NCBI GenBank assembly: GCA_949285145.1
Contig: CASDXQ010000018.1
Span: 51,295 to 115,294, forward strand
Reading direction: 5' to 3'
DNA length: 64,000 nt
From: an uncultured Spirochaetales bacterium
GTDB lineage: Bacteria; Spirochaetota; Spirochaetia; Sphaerochaetales; Sphaerochaetaceae
The notes under the pieces are model-generated. The model did not search any database, was not told the DNA's origin, and saw only the letters and a list, made by a program, of their open reading frames with translations. Every line of letters begins with the position of its first letter. The first letter of the stretch is position 1. Both the position numbers and the translations under genes were made by a program. Of the stretch, positions 1 to 8,764 are shown piece by piece.

Positions 1-2
1 AT

Positions 3-86
3 AATGCGATTGCATCCAGTATGAGAATAAGTACTGAAAGACTTGAGGAAATGACAGATGAGAGAAGAACAGTTTTTACGCCTTGA
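3..86 (+). CDS. C-terminal end of an upstream gene cut by the window edge
   Basis: An open frame enters from the left edge and stops at TGA 84-86. Its tail reads roughly NAIASSMRISTERLEEMTDE and then RRTVFTP. It overlaps the tcdA start by 29 nt, a degree of overlap seen elsewhere in this genome. The visible 27 residues are too few to assign a family, and the frame could be fortuitous. Confidence 0.35.
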   Translation, partial: NAIASSMRISTERLEEMTDERRTVFTP

Positions 87-774
87 GATGCTGCTTGGAA
101 AGGAAAACGTCACACAGCTTCACAGAAAGAAAATCACCATTATCGGCGCAGGCGCGGTGGGAGGCTATGCATTTGAAAGCCTTGTACGTTCAGGCATAGG
201 ATTCATACGCATTGTCGATTCTGACACTTTCTGCCTTTCGAATCTCAACCGGCAGATACTTGCGACTTACGATACGCTGGGAATGCCAAAGGTTGAGGCG
301 GCAAAGGCCAGGGCTCTTTCCATAAATCCTGAAATAAAAATAGATGCAGTGAATGCTTTTGCCGATGAATCAAACTGCAGGGATCTTGTAAAAGATTCGG
401 ATCTTGTGATTGACTGCATAGACACTGTCGCCTCAAAAGCATGCCTGATGAAAATCTGCCAGGAGGAGAACATTCCCCTGATTTCATCAATGGGTGCTGC
501 GCTCAGACGTGATATCTCGCGCATCAGGGTTGCAACTCTCGATAAAACCCATGTCTGTCCTCTTGCGAAAGCCGTCAGGACACAGGCCAGAAAGCTTGGC
601 GTGGATCTGAGCCGTGTCAAAGCCGTATTCTCAGATGAAGAAGCCGTATTCACCTATGAAGGGAAAAGCGCCCTCGGTAGCCTCGCTCCTGTAACCGCCG
701 TTTTCGGGCAGAACATAGCAAACGAGGCACTGAAGATTCTGATCGGGGAAGATGAATTCTTCGCCCTACACTAA
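58..774 (+). CDS. tcdA: tRNA threonylcarbamoyladenosine dehydratase (TcdA/CsdL, ThiF-HesA-MoeB family)
   Basis: This 238-residue E1-like enzyme is predicted to adenylate and dehydrate t6A37 in ANN-decoding tRNAs to give cyclic ct6A. The nucleotide-binding loop GAGAVGGYA lies near residues 30-38, followed by VDSDTFCLSNLNRQ, the ThiF-type D..N..R signature. The DCIDTVASK segment near residue 119 fits the TcdA subgroup, and the length is close to the family's usual 240-270. The ATG has a GAGG 9 nt upstream. ThiF or MoeB proper is less likely because no ThiS or MoaD partner gene is nearby. Confidence 0.85.
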   Translation: MREEQFLRLEMLLGKENVTQLHRKKITIIGAGAVGGYAFESLVRSGIGFIRIVDSDTFCLSNLNRQILATYDTLGMPKVEAAKARALSINPEIKIDAVNAFADESNCRDLVKDSDLVIDCIDTVASKACLMKICQEENIPLISSMGAALRRDISRIRVATLDKTHVCPLAKAVRTQARKLGVDLSRVKAVFSDEEAVFTYEGKSALGSLAPVTAVFGQNIANEALKILIGEDEFFALH

Positions 775-1332
775 AGAGGCGGCTTTGAAAAAGGCAGGGC
801 AGTGAAAATCAGGAGATGGCAGAGAAATATCAAAAAGAGAAAGGAAATGCGGCTTTTTCAGTCCGTCCCCGCACTTGTAGGCATTGAAATATATCTCGTC
901 ATCTTCACTTCCGATTATTCCCAGACCCTTCAGATCAATTGATGCAGCCAGTATCCAGTGGCTTCCCTTATTGCTGTTTTCAAGAATGCTTACGCTGTCA
1001 GTTATACAGCCTCTCTCTTCATTGGTATAACGCACTCTGTCTTTCCTTCCGCTTCCATGGCATGCGAGAAAAGCCCCGGATGCGCTGAATTCGAAATTGG
1101 AATATTCAACGGAGCTGCTGTTTTTGATGAATATCTCAACACAGCTGTCTGTCCATACCGGACCATTTGCCTCCCAGACCATCCGTCTGAGTTCTTTTTC
1201 TTCCACATCAAAAACCACATTCAGCACACAGCCGTCATGAGACAATGACAGGCAGACCTTCACATCGTCTTCACAACTGCCCCACAAATAGTTCGCAAGA
1301 TAAACTTCTGTTTTTTCTTTTCCGATTCTCAT
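766..1332 (-). CDS. CBM9-like carbohydrate-binding protein
   Basis: This 188-residue protein resembles the carbohydrate-binding family 9-like (DOMON-type) beta-sandwich. Supporting segments are VWTDSCVEIFI near the middle, then FEFSASGAFLACHG, and an amphipathic end (IYFNAYKCGDG). No signal peptide is visible, so it may be cytoplasmic. I place the start at 1332 because the longer frame (to 1386) would begin inside the terminator hairpin of the neighbouring small gene. A TATCAT hexamer ends 6 nt before this ATG and there is no Shine-Dalgarno, suggesting a leaderless mRNA. It converges on tcdA with a 9-nt overlap. The substrate is unknown. Confidence 0.6.
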   Translation of the reverse strand: MRIGKEKTEVYLANYLWGSCEDDVKVCLSLSHDGCVLNVVFDVEEKELRRMVWEANGPVWTDSCVEIFIKNSSSVEYSNFEFSASGAFLACHGSGRKDRVRYTNEERGCITDSVSILENSNKGSHWILAASIDLKGLGIIGSEDDEIYFNAYKCGDGLKKPHFLSLFDISLPSPDFHCPAFFKAASLV

Positions 1333-1338
1333 ATTGTC

Positions 1339-1344
1339 ATGATA
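1339..1344 (-). promoter_or_regulatory. -10 hexamer TATCAT, 6 nt before the CBM9-like start
   Basis: On the minus strand TATCAT is followed by 6 nt and then the ATG at 1332. A -35 is poor (TGTGTT with 17-nt spacing). The arrangement predicts a transcript starting at or within 1-2 nt of the ATG. Confidence 0.5.
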
Positions 1345-1355
1345 GCACAAAACAT

Positions 1356-1383
1356 AAAAAAAACACAGGAGCCGGAACTCCTG
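1356..1383 (-). terminator. Intrinsic terminator of the 29-residue ribosomal peptide gene
   Basis: The stem pairs 1366-1371 with 1378-1383 (CAGGAG/CTCCTG) around a 6-nt loop. Read on the minus strand it is followed by an eight-base T run (1356-1363). It separates the small gene from the CBM9-like gene. Confidence 0.75.
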
Positions 1384-1411
1384 CATTTTCAGATCAACAC
1401 TAAGTCAAGAC

Positions 1412-1501
1412 TTACTTCTTCTTGTGTCTGTTAGCTCTAAGTCTCTTCTTTCTCTTGTGTGTTGCAATCTTATGTTTTTTTCTTTTCTTACCGCAAGGCA
1501 C
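1412..1501 (-). CDS. AURKAIP1/COX24-domain (mS38/bS22-type) 29-residue ribosomal peptide
   Basis: A GTG-started 29-codon gene encodes a very basic peptide: MPCGKKRKKHKIATHKRKKR followed by LRANRHKKK. The KKRKKHKIATHKRKKRLR core matches the AURKAIP1/COX24 signature known from mitochondrial mS38 and from tiny bacterial ribosome-associated peptides in Bacteroidota and Spirochaetota. An AGGAG sits 7 nt upstream of the GTG and an intrinsic terminator follows, so it is an independent transcription unit. It presumably sits in the small subunit near h44, by homology with mS38. Confidence 0.85.
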   Translation of the reverse strand: MPCGKKRKKHKIATHKRKKRLRANRHKKK

Positions 1502-1593
1502 AGTATTGCTCCTTATATCCAATTGGAATTTTTTTGTAATTACAGTCTGACATTATTGCGCCCTTAGGCGTTTTTGGTCAATATGCCTGAAGT

Positions 1594-2862
1594 CTAAAAG
1601 AGTATTTTTCCACCGACTATTTTATGAACCACAGGCTTGCTGCTTTCAAGATATGCGTATCGTTCCACTCTTTCTGCGACTGAAAGATCCTGAACGGCAC
1701 TTGAAATCGATGAATCATCCAGCACGACGACATCAGCTTCATAACCTTCCTCGAAACTTCCGAGCCTGCCGAAAAAAGACCCTCCGAGTTTTGTCGCCAT
1801 ATAAAACGCTTCATTGAAACTCAATGCCCTGAATGAAGAATCCACAAGCCTGTAATACAGCTTGCTGCATCTGACTGCATCAGTAACAGCACGGAAAATG
1901 GACAGACTCACACCTCCTGCGACATCGGAACCAAGACCTGTCTTATATCCGTTGTCAAGAAAATACCGAACGGGCATGATGCCGGATGAAAGATTTGTGT
2001 TTGAGTCAGGACAGTGAGCAATATACACGTTGCTGTTTTTAAGAAGTTCCTCTTCCCTTCCAAAAGAATGGACACAATGTGCCATTATTGTCTTCCGGCT
2101 GCCAAGCAGACCAAGCCTTCTATACGCGTCTGCGTAATTTTCCGAGTCGGGAGACAGGCTCGCGACCCATTCGATTTCGCTCAGATTTTCAGAAAGATGA
2201 CTTTGAACAGGAAGCTCTTCTCTTAAGGCAATTGCCGCAAGAGACCGGCTCAGCCTGTCGCTGCAGCTTGGAAGAAAGCGCGGTGTTATGATCGGCTTTA
2301 CATACGTGAACCTTCTCTTTACTTCGTCAACATACGCCAGAGTCTCGTTTATTGACTCATCCGTATCCTCAACAAGCATGTCCGGTGAATTCCTGTCCAT
2401 GTTCACTTTGCCGACAAAGCACGGCATGGACAGTTTCTCAAGCATCCCGCACAGGAGCAGAGTCGCGCTTCTGTGTATCGTTGCAAAAATGCATGCTCTG
2501 CCTGTTGCACTTGTGTAAAGATCCCGCGTGAAAATTTCATAAGCCTTTTCAGCATATTCAGTATCTTTGTATTTCGCTTCTTCAGGAAATGTATGGTTGT
2601 TCAGCCATGACAGAAGCTCCTCATCCATCCACAGCCCCCTGAACTGGTACTGACTCGCATGTACATGAAGATCATACAATGCAGGTATGACAAGCTTTCC
2701 GCCGCACTCCAGCAGACTAAGCGAACTGTATTTATCCGGAATACTGTCAAAGCATCCTTCTATCCTTCCGTCTGCCACAACAAGATATGAATCCGCTCTG
2801 GACACACTCCTGTCCTTTTCAGGTGTATAGAAAACATCACCGTGAATGATAAAGCTACTCAT
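1594..2862 (-). CDS. guaD: Guanine deaminase (amidohydrolase superfamily)
   Basis: This 422-residue zinc amidohydrolase is predicted to convert guanine to xanthine plus ammonia. The LHVHASQYQFRG segment near residues 65-76 has the HxH metal site and the Q/R substrate pocket typical of guanine deaminases. It is followed by SHLSEN, MAHCVH and GLGSDVAGG, which supply the remaining His and Asp ligands. The length is near the usual 430-450. The ATG has GGAGG 4 nt upstream. It probably acts in purine salvage together with the phosphorylase/deaminase cluster near 42-44 kb. Other aminohydrolases such as TrzN or SsnA are less likely given the QYQFRG motif. Confidence 0.85.
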   Translation of the reverse strand: MSSFIIHGDVFYTPEKDRSVSRADSYLVVADGRIEGCFDSIPDKYSSLSLLECGGKLVIPALYDLHVHASQYQFRGLWMDEELLSWLNNHTFPEEAKYKDTEYAEKAYEIFTRDLYTSATGRACIFATIHRSATLLLCGMLEKLSMPCFVGKVNMDRNSPDMLVEDTDESINETLAYVDEVKRRFTYVKPIITPRFLPSCSDRLSRSLAAIALREELPVQSHLSENLSEIEWVASLSPDSENYADAYRRLGLLGSRKTIMAHCVHSFGREEELLKNSNVYIAHCPDSNTNLSSGIMPVRYFLDNGYKTGLGSDVAGGVSLSIFRAVTDAVRCSKLYYRLVDSSFRALSFNEAFYMATKLGGSFFGRLGSFEEGYEADVVVLDDSSISSAVQDLSVAERVERYAYLESSKPVVHKIVGGKILF

Positions 2863-3037
2863 AGAACCTCCACTGTCGTAACAGCCAGGAGCATTGCCGG
2901 AAAACCATGCCGCCCCGCAGATACAGAATCCGGAGAAAGATTCACTATCTACAGGTATTTTATCACGGAATGTGAAAATTACAAAAAAAACTTGTATTTT
3001 GAAGCTAAATCCTCCACAGTGTGTTATATTATATAAG

Positions 3038-3057
3038 CCGGATCAGCGATGATCCGG
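3038..3057 (+). promoter_or_regulatory. Perfect 8-bp stem-loop in the murD leader
   Basis: CCGGATCA and TGATCCGG pair around a GCGA loop, just downstream of an AT-rich TATATT-like -10 (about 3025-3030) and 23 nt before the murD ATG. There is no T run after it, so it is not a standard terminator. It could stabilise the mRNA or be an operator. Confidence 0.45.
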
Positions 3058-3080
3058 ATTGATGAAGGGATTTCCGGACG

Positions 3081-4442
3081 ATGAAAGTTCTTGTTTTAGG
3101 TCTTGGTATCAATGGCGGCGGCCGTGCTGCCTGTCTTTATTTTGCCAGACGGGACGGTTATGAAGTGCGCGTTTCTGATGTTTCTCCGCGCTCATCGTTC
3201 GGTCTTGTCCCGCAGGAACTTGAAAAACTGAATGTGAAGTGCTTTTTCGAAGACAAGGATCCGAAGGAAAATATCAAATGGGCTGATCTTGTGATAAAAA
3301 ACCCCGCCGTTCCCACATCCCTTCCCCAGCTGTCTCTCGCGAAAAGGATAGGCAATGATTTCTCCTTCCTTTTCTCGTCTCCGCAGATAAAGAGAATCAA
3401 GCTGATCGCGGTCACGGGAACAAAAGGAAAGACAACAACTGTCTCCGCAATCAGCCATGCGCTCAGTGAACTTGGAAAAGACACTCTCGTCTGTGGCAAT
3501 ATCGGTATTTCCGCATTCACTGTCCTTGAAGAAATCGAAAGAAGAAAGGCTGAAGGGAAAGCCAGTCCGGAATATATTGTCATGGAACTTTCCAGCTGGC
3601 AGATTCACGACACCTATATTGCACTCAATGGTCATATGCCTCACTTCACGATGACAATATTCACAAGCAAATATGCCGATCATCAGAACAGCTACAGCAA
3701 TGTGAATGACTACTATGATGACAAGCTTAAGCTTTTCACGCCTGAATGCGACACCATACTTGTGAACAGCAGCAACAAAGACTTCCTCGTGAGTCATACT
3801 TTCGGACTCAAAAAACTTATAAAAACCTTTCCCGGCTATTATAACCCGTTCAAGGAAAAGAAAATGGAATTGCAGTGCGCTTACTGTGCACTCAGGCTTC
3901 TCGGTTTCAACAGAAAAGACACGATAAGGGTTCTGTCATCCTATAAGGGGATGCCTCACAGAATTGAGCAGGTAGCGCTTTATGATGACATAATGTTCAT
4001 CAATGATTCTGCGGCCACCATTGCCGAGGCTGTGAATTTCTCAATGAAGAACATTTCCCCGCTCCCCGTTCATCTCATATGCGGAGGAACAGATAAAAAC
4101 CTCAAGGCTTCAGGCATGCTAGATGCGCTCAGAAGTGCAGACAGCATAAGTCTGCTTGCCGGCTCGTTCACCGACAATCAGCTGATTCCTCTTCTAGAAA
4201 AGAACAACTTGAAATATGAAGGACCTTTCACGTCCATGAAGGAGGCTTTCAACGATGCTGTGGAAAAAGCCGAAGAGAAACGGAATGAATTCAGACAGGT
4301 GCAATGCGTCCTTTTATCGCCGGGGGCTGCATCTTTCGAATACTTCAAAAATGAATTTGACAGGGGAACACAGTTTAAAGCACTTGTAAGACTTTACACG
4401 GCAAGGAAAAGCGGTAAAAAGACATTTCCTCTTGACAGCTAG
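3081..4442 (+). CDS. murD: UDP-N-acetylmuramoyl-L-alanine--D-glutamate ligase
   Basis: This 453-residue cytoplasmic Mur ligase adds D-glutamate to UDP-MurNAc-L-Ala. A Rossmann-like N-terminal domain (VLGLGINGGG) is followed by the ATP-binding loop AVTGTKGKTTT near residues 112-122, then ELSSWQ and the central-domain NDSAAT motif typical of MurD (usually NDSKATN, so the lysine-equivalent position differs). The C-terminal GGTDKNL and LLSPGAASFEYF segments match the third domain. It is monocistronic and ends 4 nt into the convergent femX-like gene. The other Mur ligase visible, murC, lies 36 kb away, so there is no dcw-style cluster here. Confidence 0.93.
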   Translation: MKVLVLGLGINGGGRAACLYFARRDGYEVRVSDVSPRSSFGLVPQELEKLNVKCFFEDKDPKENIKWADLVIKNPAVPTSLPQLSLAKRIGNDFSFLFSSPQIKRIKLIAVTGTKGKTTTVSAISHALSELGKDTLVCGNIGISAFTVLEEIERRKAEGKASPEYIVMELSSWQIHDTYIALNGHMPHFTMTIFTSKYADHQNSYSNVNDYYDDKLKLFTPECDTILVNSSNKDFLVSHTFGLKKLIKTFPGYYNPFKEKKMELQCAYCALRLLGFNRKDTIRVLSSYKGMPHRIEQVALYDDIMFINDSAATIAEAVNFSMKNISPLPVHLICGGTDKNLKASGMLDALRSADSISLLAGSFTDNQLIPLLEKNNLKYEGPFTSMKEAFNDAVEKAEEKRNEFRQVQCVLLSPGAASFEYFKNEFDRGTQFKALVRLYTARKSGKKTFPLDS

Positions 4443-5404
4443 ATGCGGCTGCGCCTTGCAAGCTTGTAACGCAGAGAGTCAATTACACGGAAGACATGAC
4501 CTGCCGGTTTGTAAATGTAATCAAGAGTCGGCATACGGTACATTTTCACTCCTCCGAATGCGGTTTTGAATGTTGTCAGTGATGAAAGATGGCTGTTTTC
4601 CTCTTTCTTCCCTTCTATTCCGAAAAGGTCATATTCTTTCACGCCATCTTCTTTTGCCCTGAAGAGAGCTTCTGCCTGAAGAGCATAGCCGCATGAAATA
4701 TTTCCGGTATGCCTGACTGACGATCCGAAAAGGTACAATTCCTCATTTCTTCCTCTCAGATTCACAATGCCTCCCGAAATCTCACCATCGCTGTACGCAA
4801 TATAAAGACGCGGTTCAACATCATAACCCCGCAGAGAAAATATTGAACGGATATATTCATAGCTGCGTGTTGAGAAATGATCCCTTAGTGCTGTATGCAC
4901 ATAAGTGTCATACCATCTGGAGAATGTTTCCTCATCGCCATCCCAGAGCCGGACTACTATACCCTCTTCTTTTTTCAGGTTTCTTCTGGCTCTGTCCTTG
5001 AATGACAGATCCTGTGCAAGATTTATTCTCACGGTGCCAAGGGGCTGGACTGAAAAACGGCATTTCCTCAGTTTTCTGATTACAAGAGAATCGGGGCAGT
5101 CCCAGTTCAGATCGAAACGCAGAAGAATGCATGAGGATGGCAGATGCTTCCTGACTTCCTTCGCAAAGGCTATCAGATGCTGTTCCCCGACTCCTTCTGA
5201 AAACCCCATAGGAATATATGCAATAGAAAAAAAGGGAAAACTCTTTATGAGTACAAGAACATCACAGCCGTAGCCTTCCATCGAGAAACGGAAGGCTGCC
5301 GGCTTCCACGAATTCTGTTTTTTGACTTCGGCCCAGAATCTGCTCTGGAAAATGCTTTTCCCTTCCAGAGCAGTCAGGTCTATCTCATTAACCGACAGGG
5401 CCAT
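4439..5404 (-). CDS. FemX/FemAB-like peptidoglycan bridge aminoacyltransferase
   Basis: The 321-residue protein has the double-GNAT layout of Fem ligases, which transfer amino acids from aminoacyl-tRNA to lipid II or its precursors. Support comes from FQSRFWAEVKK at residues 19-29, the IDLTALEG start, the RRNLKKEEGIVVR segment, and a C-terminal YDLFGIEGKKEE block resembling FemX Y-D-x-x-G. Its start overlaps the metG end by 17 nt, so it is translated from the metG operon. Coupling to an aminoacyl-tRNA synthetase gene is consistent with tRNA-dependent chemistry, but the amino acid added cannot be read from sequence. Confidence 0.72.
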   Translation of the reverse strand: MALSVNEIDLTALEGKSIFQSRFWAEVKKQNSWKPAAFRFSMEGYGCDVLVLIKSFPFFSIAYIPMGFSEGVGEQHLIAFAKEVRKHLPSSCILLRFDLNWDCPDSLVIRKLRKCRFSVQPLGTVRINLAQDLSFKDRARRNLKKEEGIVVRLWDGDEETFSRWYDTYVHTALRDHFSTRSYEYIRSIFSLRGYDVEPRLYIAYSDGEISGGIVNLRGRNEELYLFGSSVRHTGNISCGYALQAEALFRAKEDGVKEYDLFGIEGKKEENSHLSSLTTFKTAFGGVKMYRMPTLDYIYKPAGHVFRVIDSLRYKLARRSRI

Positions 5405-7622
5405 CTGTATATTTATGACTCTTTATCTGATGACCATCCGCAAGGATCTCCTTGCCGTCAATCATCAGAACACCGCCTTTAGTGTAAAGCGGCATCGCGA
5501 AGAAATGATCAGGTTTGATATAAGTAGTGACCTTCTCAACTTCTCCCTGATCAGCCACCTTCAGAACTGTTCCCTCAGGAATGCTGTCATCTGCAAACAG
5601 AACTTCGCAGGTTGTATGTTCAGGAGCATCAGGATCACTTGCGGCAAGCAGCATACCGCATGATTTGACTCCCCTGAAGTTTGCCGGCTTGAGATTTGCC
5701 ACGACAATGATCTTCCTGCCATCAAGCTCCTCAGCCTTGTAATAAGGAACAATAGAAGAGACAATGGTGCGGCCTTCCTCTGTACCGTCATCCAGATGCA
5801 GGATATAAAGAAGATCACCGTTGGGATGCTTCTCCACTTCTGCGATTCTGGCCACTTTCAGAGTGACACGACGTTCAAACTGATGAGCTGTTGTCTCATT
5901 CTCTATTACAGTATTGTTGTTCATTTTCTTTTCCTCTTTCTTGTTTTCTGCTTTCTTTTCCTTTCTTTCTTCCTGACTTCCGGAAAAACGTTCTTTCAGT
6001 GAATTCACAAAATCATCTTCAAGCTTGGAGAAGAGAAGAGAGATATCGCCGACAGAATCAGGTGAACCGTCATCAAAAGATCCCAGATCCTGCCATGTCC
6101 ACTTCCTGTCACCGAAGAATGAGAAAATCTTGGCGCTTGTTGAAGGCATGAAAGGCTCGATCATTATCCCAAGATCCCGAATAAGGAAGCAGAGCGTTCT
6201 TAAAAGGCTTGCCGCCTTTTCAGGATTTTCCTTTCTCATCTTCCATGGTTCTCCGTCCTGGAATGCCTTGTTGCCGGCATCCGAGAGCACAAGCACAGCC
6301 CTGAGAGCACTTCTTTCTTCCACATTGTTCATGAGATCCGTGATCTCAGCTTCGCTCTTTCTAATAACCTCAAGAAGTCCCTCATCGAGAGAAGCAGCAG
6401 CGGGAATCATGCCGTCATAGAATTTTCTTACAAAGCTCAGAGTCCTGTTCACAAGATTTGAAAGGTTGCCGATCAGCTCACCGTTGACCTTATCCTGGAA
6501 ATCAGACCAGGAGAAATTGAAATCGTTCTTTTCCGGTCTGTTGAAGAAAAGATAGAAGCGCCATACATCAGCAGGGATTCCCGTACTCTGCACATCATCT
6601 CCGAAAATGCCTGTCCCGTGGCTCTTTGAGAATTTACCGCCTTCATAATTCAGATACTCGCTTGAAGACATCTGGTAAAGCATGGTCCACTTCTCTCCGG
6701 TGCACAGGAGCGTTGCAGGGAATATGACTGTATGGAATGGTATATTGTCCTTACCTATGAACTGTATGAGCTGGGTGTCCTCTGGATTCTTCCACCAGCG
6801 CTGCCAGTCATCCAGAGCTTCCGCAGTCATGGAAATATAACCGATGGGAGCATCAAACCAGACATAGAATACCTTGTCCTCGTAACCTTTCACAGGAACC
6901 GGTATACCCCATTTAAGATCACGTGTGATGCATCTTTCCCTCAGGCCGTCACGAAACCAAGAGGTCGTCACATTCACTGCGTTTTTTGACCAGTTGTTAT
7001 TTCTGAAAGCATCCTCAGTCCATTCCTGAAGCAGCGGAAGTGCCTTTGGAAGATCAATGTACAGATGCTTTGTTTTCTTCAGAACCGGAGTTGTCCCGCA
7101 CACTGAACAGCGAGGATCTACCAGCTCGGTGGGATCAAGAAGTGTCTGGCAGGCATCGCACTGGTCACCGCGTGCATCTGTGCTGCCACAGTGCGGGCAT
7201 GTACCGTTTACATAGCGGTCGGCAAGAAATCGTCCGCAGTGCGGGCAGAAAAGCTGCTCGCTCTCCTCTTCTCTGATATATCCGTTTTTATTGATTTCAT
7301 TGAAAATATCCTGAACGATCTCGGTGTGGCGCTGTGTACTTGTACGCCCGAAATAATCAAATGAGATATTGAACCACTCGTAAATCGCTTTGTGGATCTT
7401 ATGGTAATGATCGCACAGTTCTCTCGGAGTAACACCTTCCTGCAGCGCTCTGGTCTCGCTTGCAGTACCGTATTCATCTGTTCCGCAAACATAAAATGTC
7501 TCAACTCCGTAAGAACGGGAGAAACGTGCGAAAACATCCGCAGAGAGAACCTGTATCAGATTTCCCAGATGAGGAATGTTGTTGACATATGGAAGAGCTG
7601 ATGTTATGAGTCTTTTTTTCAC
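5388..7622 (-). CDS. metG: Methionyl-tRNA synthetase with C-terminal tRNA-binding domain
   Basis: This class Ia synthetase is about 744 residues long. The HIGH-like PHLGNLI follows ITSALPYVNN, and a zinc knuckle of four CxxC pairs (CPHCGR, CPHCGS, CDAC, CSVCG) lies near residues 130-180. KFSKSHG is the KMSKS equivalent. The last 110 residues form an EMAP-II/Arc1p-type tRNA-binding OB fold (VARIAEVEKHPNGDLLY), preceded by a Lys/Glu-rich linker. I choose the GTG at 7622 because AAGGAG lies 7 nt upstream and it gives the canonical KKRLITSALPY start; an in-frame ATG at 7640 lacks an SD. The gene is first in an operon with the femX-like gene. Confidence 0.93.
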   Translation of the reverse strand: MKKRLITSALPYVNNIPHLGNLIQVLSADVFARFSRSYGVETFYVCGTDEYGTASETRALQEGVTPRELCDHYHKIHKAIYEWFNISFDYFGRTSTQRHTEIVQDIFNEINKNGYIREEESEQLFCPHCGRFLADRYVNGTCPHCGSTDARGDQCDACQTLLDPTELVDPRCSVCGTTPVLKKTKHLYIDLPKALPLLQEWTEDAFRNNNWSKNAVNVTTSWFRDGLRERCITRDLKWGIPVPVKGYEDKVFYVWFDAPIGYISMTAEALDDWQRWWKNPEDTQLIQFIGKDNIPFHTVIFPATLLCTGEKWTMLYQMSSSEYLNYEGGKFSKSHGTGIFGDDVQSTGIPADVWRFYLFFNRPEKNDFNFSWSDFQDKVNGELIGNLSNLVNRTLSFVRKFYDGMIPAAASLDEGLLEVIRKSEAEITDLMNNVEERSALRAVLVLSDAGNKAFQDGEPWKMRKENPEKAASLLRTLCFLIRDLGIMIEPFMPSTSAKIFSFFGDRKWTWQDLGSFDDGSPDSVGDISLLFSKLEDDFVNSLKERFSGSQEERKEKKAENKKEEKKMNNNTVIENETTAHQFERRVTLKVARIAEVEKHPNGDLLYILHLDDGTEEGRTIVSSIVPYYKAEELDGRKIIVVANLKPANFRGVKSCGMLLAASDPDAPEHTTCEVLFADDSIPEGTVLKVADQGEVEKVTTYIKPDHFFAMPLYTKGGVLMIDGKEILADGHQIKSHKYTDGPVG

Positions 7623-7752
7623 GATTTTACTCCTTGTCATGAATGGCAGAGTGAATTATAGCCAGTTTGAAGTTAATTTTCTACTACGGCGAAAAAGAGA
7701 AATTCTGCAATATCTTCTCTTTGCATCTGTAGGAAAGCTATTGCCGCTCTGC

Positions 7753-7758
7753 TATAAT
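7753..7758 (+). promoter_or_regulatory. hflKC promoter -10 (TATAAT)
   Basis: TATAAT lies 19 nt before the hflK ATG and no Shine-Dalgarno is present. An overlapping alternative is TTGCCG, 17 nt, TATCTT, ending 8 nt before the ATG, which would make the mRNA leaderless. The sequence alone does not decide between them. Confidence 0.45.
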
Positions 7759-7777
7759 TTCCATATCTTTCAAAACT

Positions 7778-8764
7778 ATGAGCGACGAAGAAAAAATTGT
7801 AAAACCGGCCAGGGGAGCAGGATTCTCCTTCAGCCCTAAAATCATTATCGTTGTTTTGATCGCAGTTTTCCTGATCATTGCGGCTCTTTCCTCGTTCTTT
7901 GTTGTTGACCAGACTGAGCAGGCTGTCGTGCTCAGACTCGGACGCTACAGCAGAACAGTCGGCCCTGGACTGCAGACAAAACTTCCTTTTGGTCTTGAAC
8001 AGAGCTACAATGTCCCGACGCAGCTTGTGCAGACTCTCACATTCGGGTACAGATCAAATGATCTGACCGGTACGGGGCTTGCCGGTGCAAGCGCATATGA
8101 AGATGAGTCTGTGATGCTCACAGGGGATCTGAATATAGTCGATGTTGAATGGATCGTACAGTACAGGATCAATGATCCGATGAAATGGCTTTTCAACGTA
8201 GAAGACAAGGAGACAACCATCCGGGATATTTCACAGTCCGTCATGAATGCCCTTGTCGGCGACCTTCCCATACTCTCTGTCATGACAAATCTGAGAACAC
8301 AGATCGAGATTGATGCGCAGGAGAACATGCAGCGGATTTTTGACGGCTATGATTTCGGTATAGAAATCGTAACTGTGAAACTGCAGAACATTGTCCCTCC
8401 TGAAGGTGAAGTCCAGGATGCTTTCGAGGATGTGAACAAGGCTATTCAGGATATGAACCGCTTCATAAACGAGGGAAAAGAATATTACAACACTGCAATT
8501 CCTGAAGCCCAGGGAAAAGCAAGCAGGATAATCCTACAGGCCGAAGGCTATGCCGCACAGAGGGTCAATGAGGCTCAGGGCGATGTTGCCGCATTCAACT
8601 CCATGAGAGAAGCATATGAAAACAATGAGGAAGTGACGGAAAAGAGAATCTACATTGAGACAATGGACGACATCTACTCATCAGAAGGATCCTCCCCTCT
8701 CACACTTATTGATTCCTCCCTTGAGAATTTCCTGCCTGTCCAGAATATAGGAGGTGCAAAATGA
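7778..8764 (+). CDS. hflK: HflK, SPFH/stomatin-family membrane protease regulator
   Basis: The 328-residue SPFH-domain protein, with HflC, forms a membrane cage that surrounds FtsH and modulates its proteolysis. A single N-terminal membrane helix spans about residues 21-43. The SPFH region starts at DQTEQAVVLRLGRY, and the C-terminal Ala/Glu-rich helix (AEGYAAQRVNEAQGD) is typical of HflK. Its stop overlaps the hflC start as ATGA, giving translational coupling. FtsH itself is not in the window. Confidence 0.9.
   Translation: MSDEEKIVKPARGAGFSFSPKIIIVVLIAVFLIIAALSSFFVVDQTEQAVVLRLGRYSRTVGPGLQTKLPFGLEQSYNVPTQLVQTLTFGYRSNDLTGTGLAGASAYEDESVMLTGDLNIVDVEWIVQYRINDPMKWLFNVEDKETTIRDISQSVMNALVGDLPILSVMTNLRTQIEIDAQENMQRIFDGYDFGIEIVTVKLQNIVPPEGEVQDAFEDVNKAIQDMNRFINEGKEYYNTAIPEAQGKASRIILQAEGYAAQRVNEAQGDVAAFNSMREAYENNEEVTEKRIYIETMDDIYSSEGSSPLTLIDSSLENFLPVQNIGGAK

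Noticed and set aside
1560..1590. Short CGCC/GGCG hairpin with T run between guaD and the ribosomal peptide gene
   Set aside because: A 4-bp stem on the plus strand with no plus-strand transcript expected here; too weak to call a terminator.
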